A stretch of DNA of 64,000 nucleotides from Oidiodendron maius Zn (taxonomy: Eukaryota > Ascomycota > Leotiomycetes > Myxotrichaceae), in the NCBI GenBank assembly GCA_000827325.1, contig KN832899.1:62001-126000 (forward strand). Reading direction: 5' to 3'. The position numbers and the translations under genes were made by a program. The notes beneath the pieces are model-generated. The model saw nothing but the letters and a program-made list of their open reading frames with translations. It made no database searches and was not told where the DNA came from. This document shows positions 63,486-64,000 of the stretch, piece after piece (the stretch's first letter is position 1; every line of letters starts with the position of its first letter).

Positions 63486-64000
63486 CTATTCCGAGGGCTG
63501 ATAGTCTAACTCTGCTAAACGAACTTCTCTATCAAGAAAATTTCCCACCACGGATCTCAGCTCATCTCGAATTTTTGTGGACGCCGATACTTTGAGTGGT
63601 TAGCTTGGTTGGGGCTCAGAGCTATAAAACCTTACCTAGTACAAGTAGTCTCGGTATCCGTGTACAGATAGGCATTGTAACAGACTCCTCGGGAGCCTCT
63701 CGATAAGTGTCTCCCATAATCTCTGCCCTCCCTCTCTCGATCTCCTGAGCCCTCTTCTTCCCCATCACTTCCAACGCGTCATTCTCTCTCCTGACTGCCC
63801 CATCAAGCTCCGCAACCTCAACTTCAAAGGCCTCGCGGATGGGGATACCCTTTCTCAGAATCTCTGCCCGGTGGCCTAGCTGATCTGGCTCGAGCAGCTC
63901 TGTATGGAGCGAAATCTTGAGGGTCTATCAGGTTAGCAAGATCAGGTGGACGAGAAGGAGTCACCGTACACAGCTTTGCTCCAGCTTTCGATCCTCTGCC
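63486..64000 (-). CDS. Helical hypothetical protein, C-terminal part (5' end outside window)
   Basis: Exons within the window: 63965-64000, 63636-63924 and 63486-63589. The introns are 40 nt (GTGACT...GCTAACCTG...ATAG) and 46 nt (GTAAGG...GCTAACC...CAAAG); both join in frame, and the edge fragment is an exact codon multiple. The visible protein is strongly helical and charged (LLEPDQLGHRAEILRKGI, then EVEVAELDGAVRRENDALE), likely a coiled coil, ending DYQPSE. The family is not recognised. Confidence 0.6.

Noticed and set aside
1-64000. Starship captain (DUF3435 tyrosine recombinase)
   Set aside because: No frame with a tyrosine-recombinase pattern was seen, so no Starship is called despite DUF3723 and NLR genes.
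1-64000. tRNA, rRNA or bacterial-type operon signals
   Set aside because: None recognised; introns and families are fungal.

Overview
This is a stretch of chromosome from a filamentous ascomycete (Pezizomycotina, plausibly Eurotiomycetes; genus not determined). The grounds are spliceosomal introns of about 45-66 nt with GTRNGY donors, CTAAC/CTGAC-like branch points and YAG acceptors, three heterokaryon-incompatibility (HET) domain genes, a DUF3723 gene, a Tad1-like LINE, a pogo/Fot1-type transposase, a fungal GH18 chitinase-like gene and several fungus-specific families (F-box-like, MGQYW, Ulp1, pseudokinase). Gene density is low, repeats are common and two assembly gaps (N) fall inside tandem-repeat genes. 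It reads as accessory, repeat-rich sequence rather than core chromosome.

Layout. 0-8 kb: an edge-truncated coiled-coil gene, an MGQYW-type gene, a 52-bp minisatellite, a homeodomain-like ORF, a hAT-like repeat carrying an inserted segment, an unknown 300-aa gene and an F-box-like gene. 8.8-14.8 kb: a LINE with both ORFs open. 15.3-18.6 kb: a three-exon DUF3723 gene. 18.75-30.02 kb: a nest of two inverted-repeat elements with TA at each junction. The outer one carries a HET gene. Its right arm is split by a 7.03-kb element that carries a HET-WD40 gene, a two-exon Cys-rich gene and its own DD35D transposase. 30-41.8 kb: a hAT-like remnant, a propeller gene, the chitinase-like gene, a secreted Cys-rich protein, a pseudokinase, an acidic-repeat gene and a Zn/F-box-like gene. 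41.9-44.9 kb: a six-exon Ulp1-like protease. 46.6 kb: a 185-bp MITE. 46.87-52.33 kb: a second copy of the outer element family, with the same arms but a different cargo, a HET-NB-ARC-TPR receptor. 52.7-64 kb: a membrane protein, a second F-box-like paralogue, an unknown nuclear-looking gene, a subtilisin-like protease, a DUF7726 gene inside hAT-like inverted repeats, and an edge-truncated gene.

The main discovery candidate is the pair of elements at 18752-30022 and 46874-52329. They share about 46-bp terminal inverted repeats, about 590-640 bp left arms and about 570 bp right arms, but hold unrelated HET-type genes. With the nested element this makes three TIR-bounded units, each carrying a HET-domain gene in the same orientation. 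This looks like a DNA-transposon platform that moves or exchanges self/non-self recognition genes. DUF3723 and NLR genes are also known as frequent passengers of Starship elements, but no tyrosine-recombinase captain is visible here.

Exon models were derived by eye from splice signals and reading-frame continuity. They are strongest where the phase and the family sequence agree across the junction. No database search was possible.
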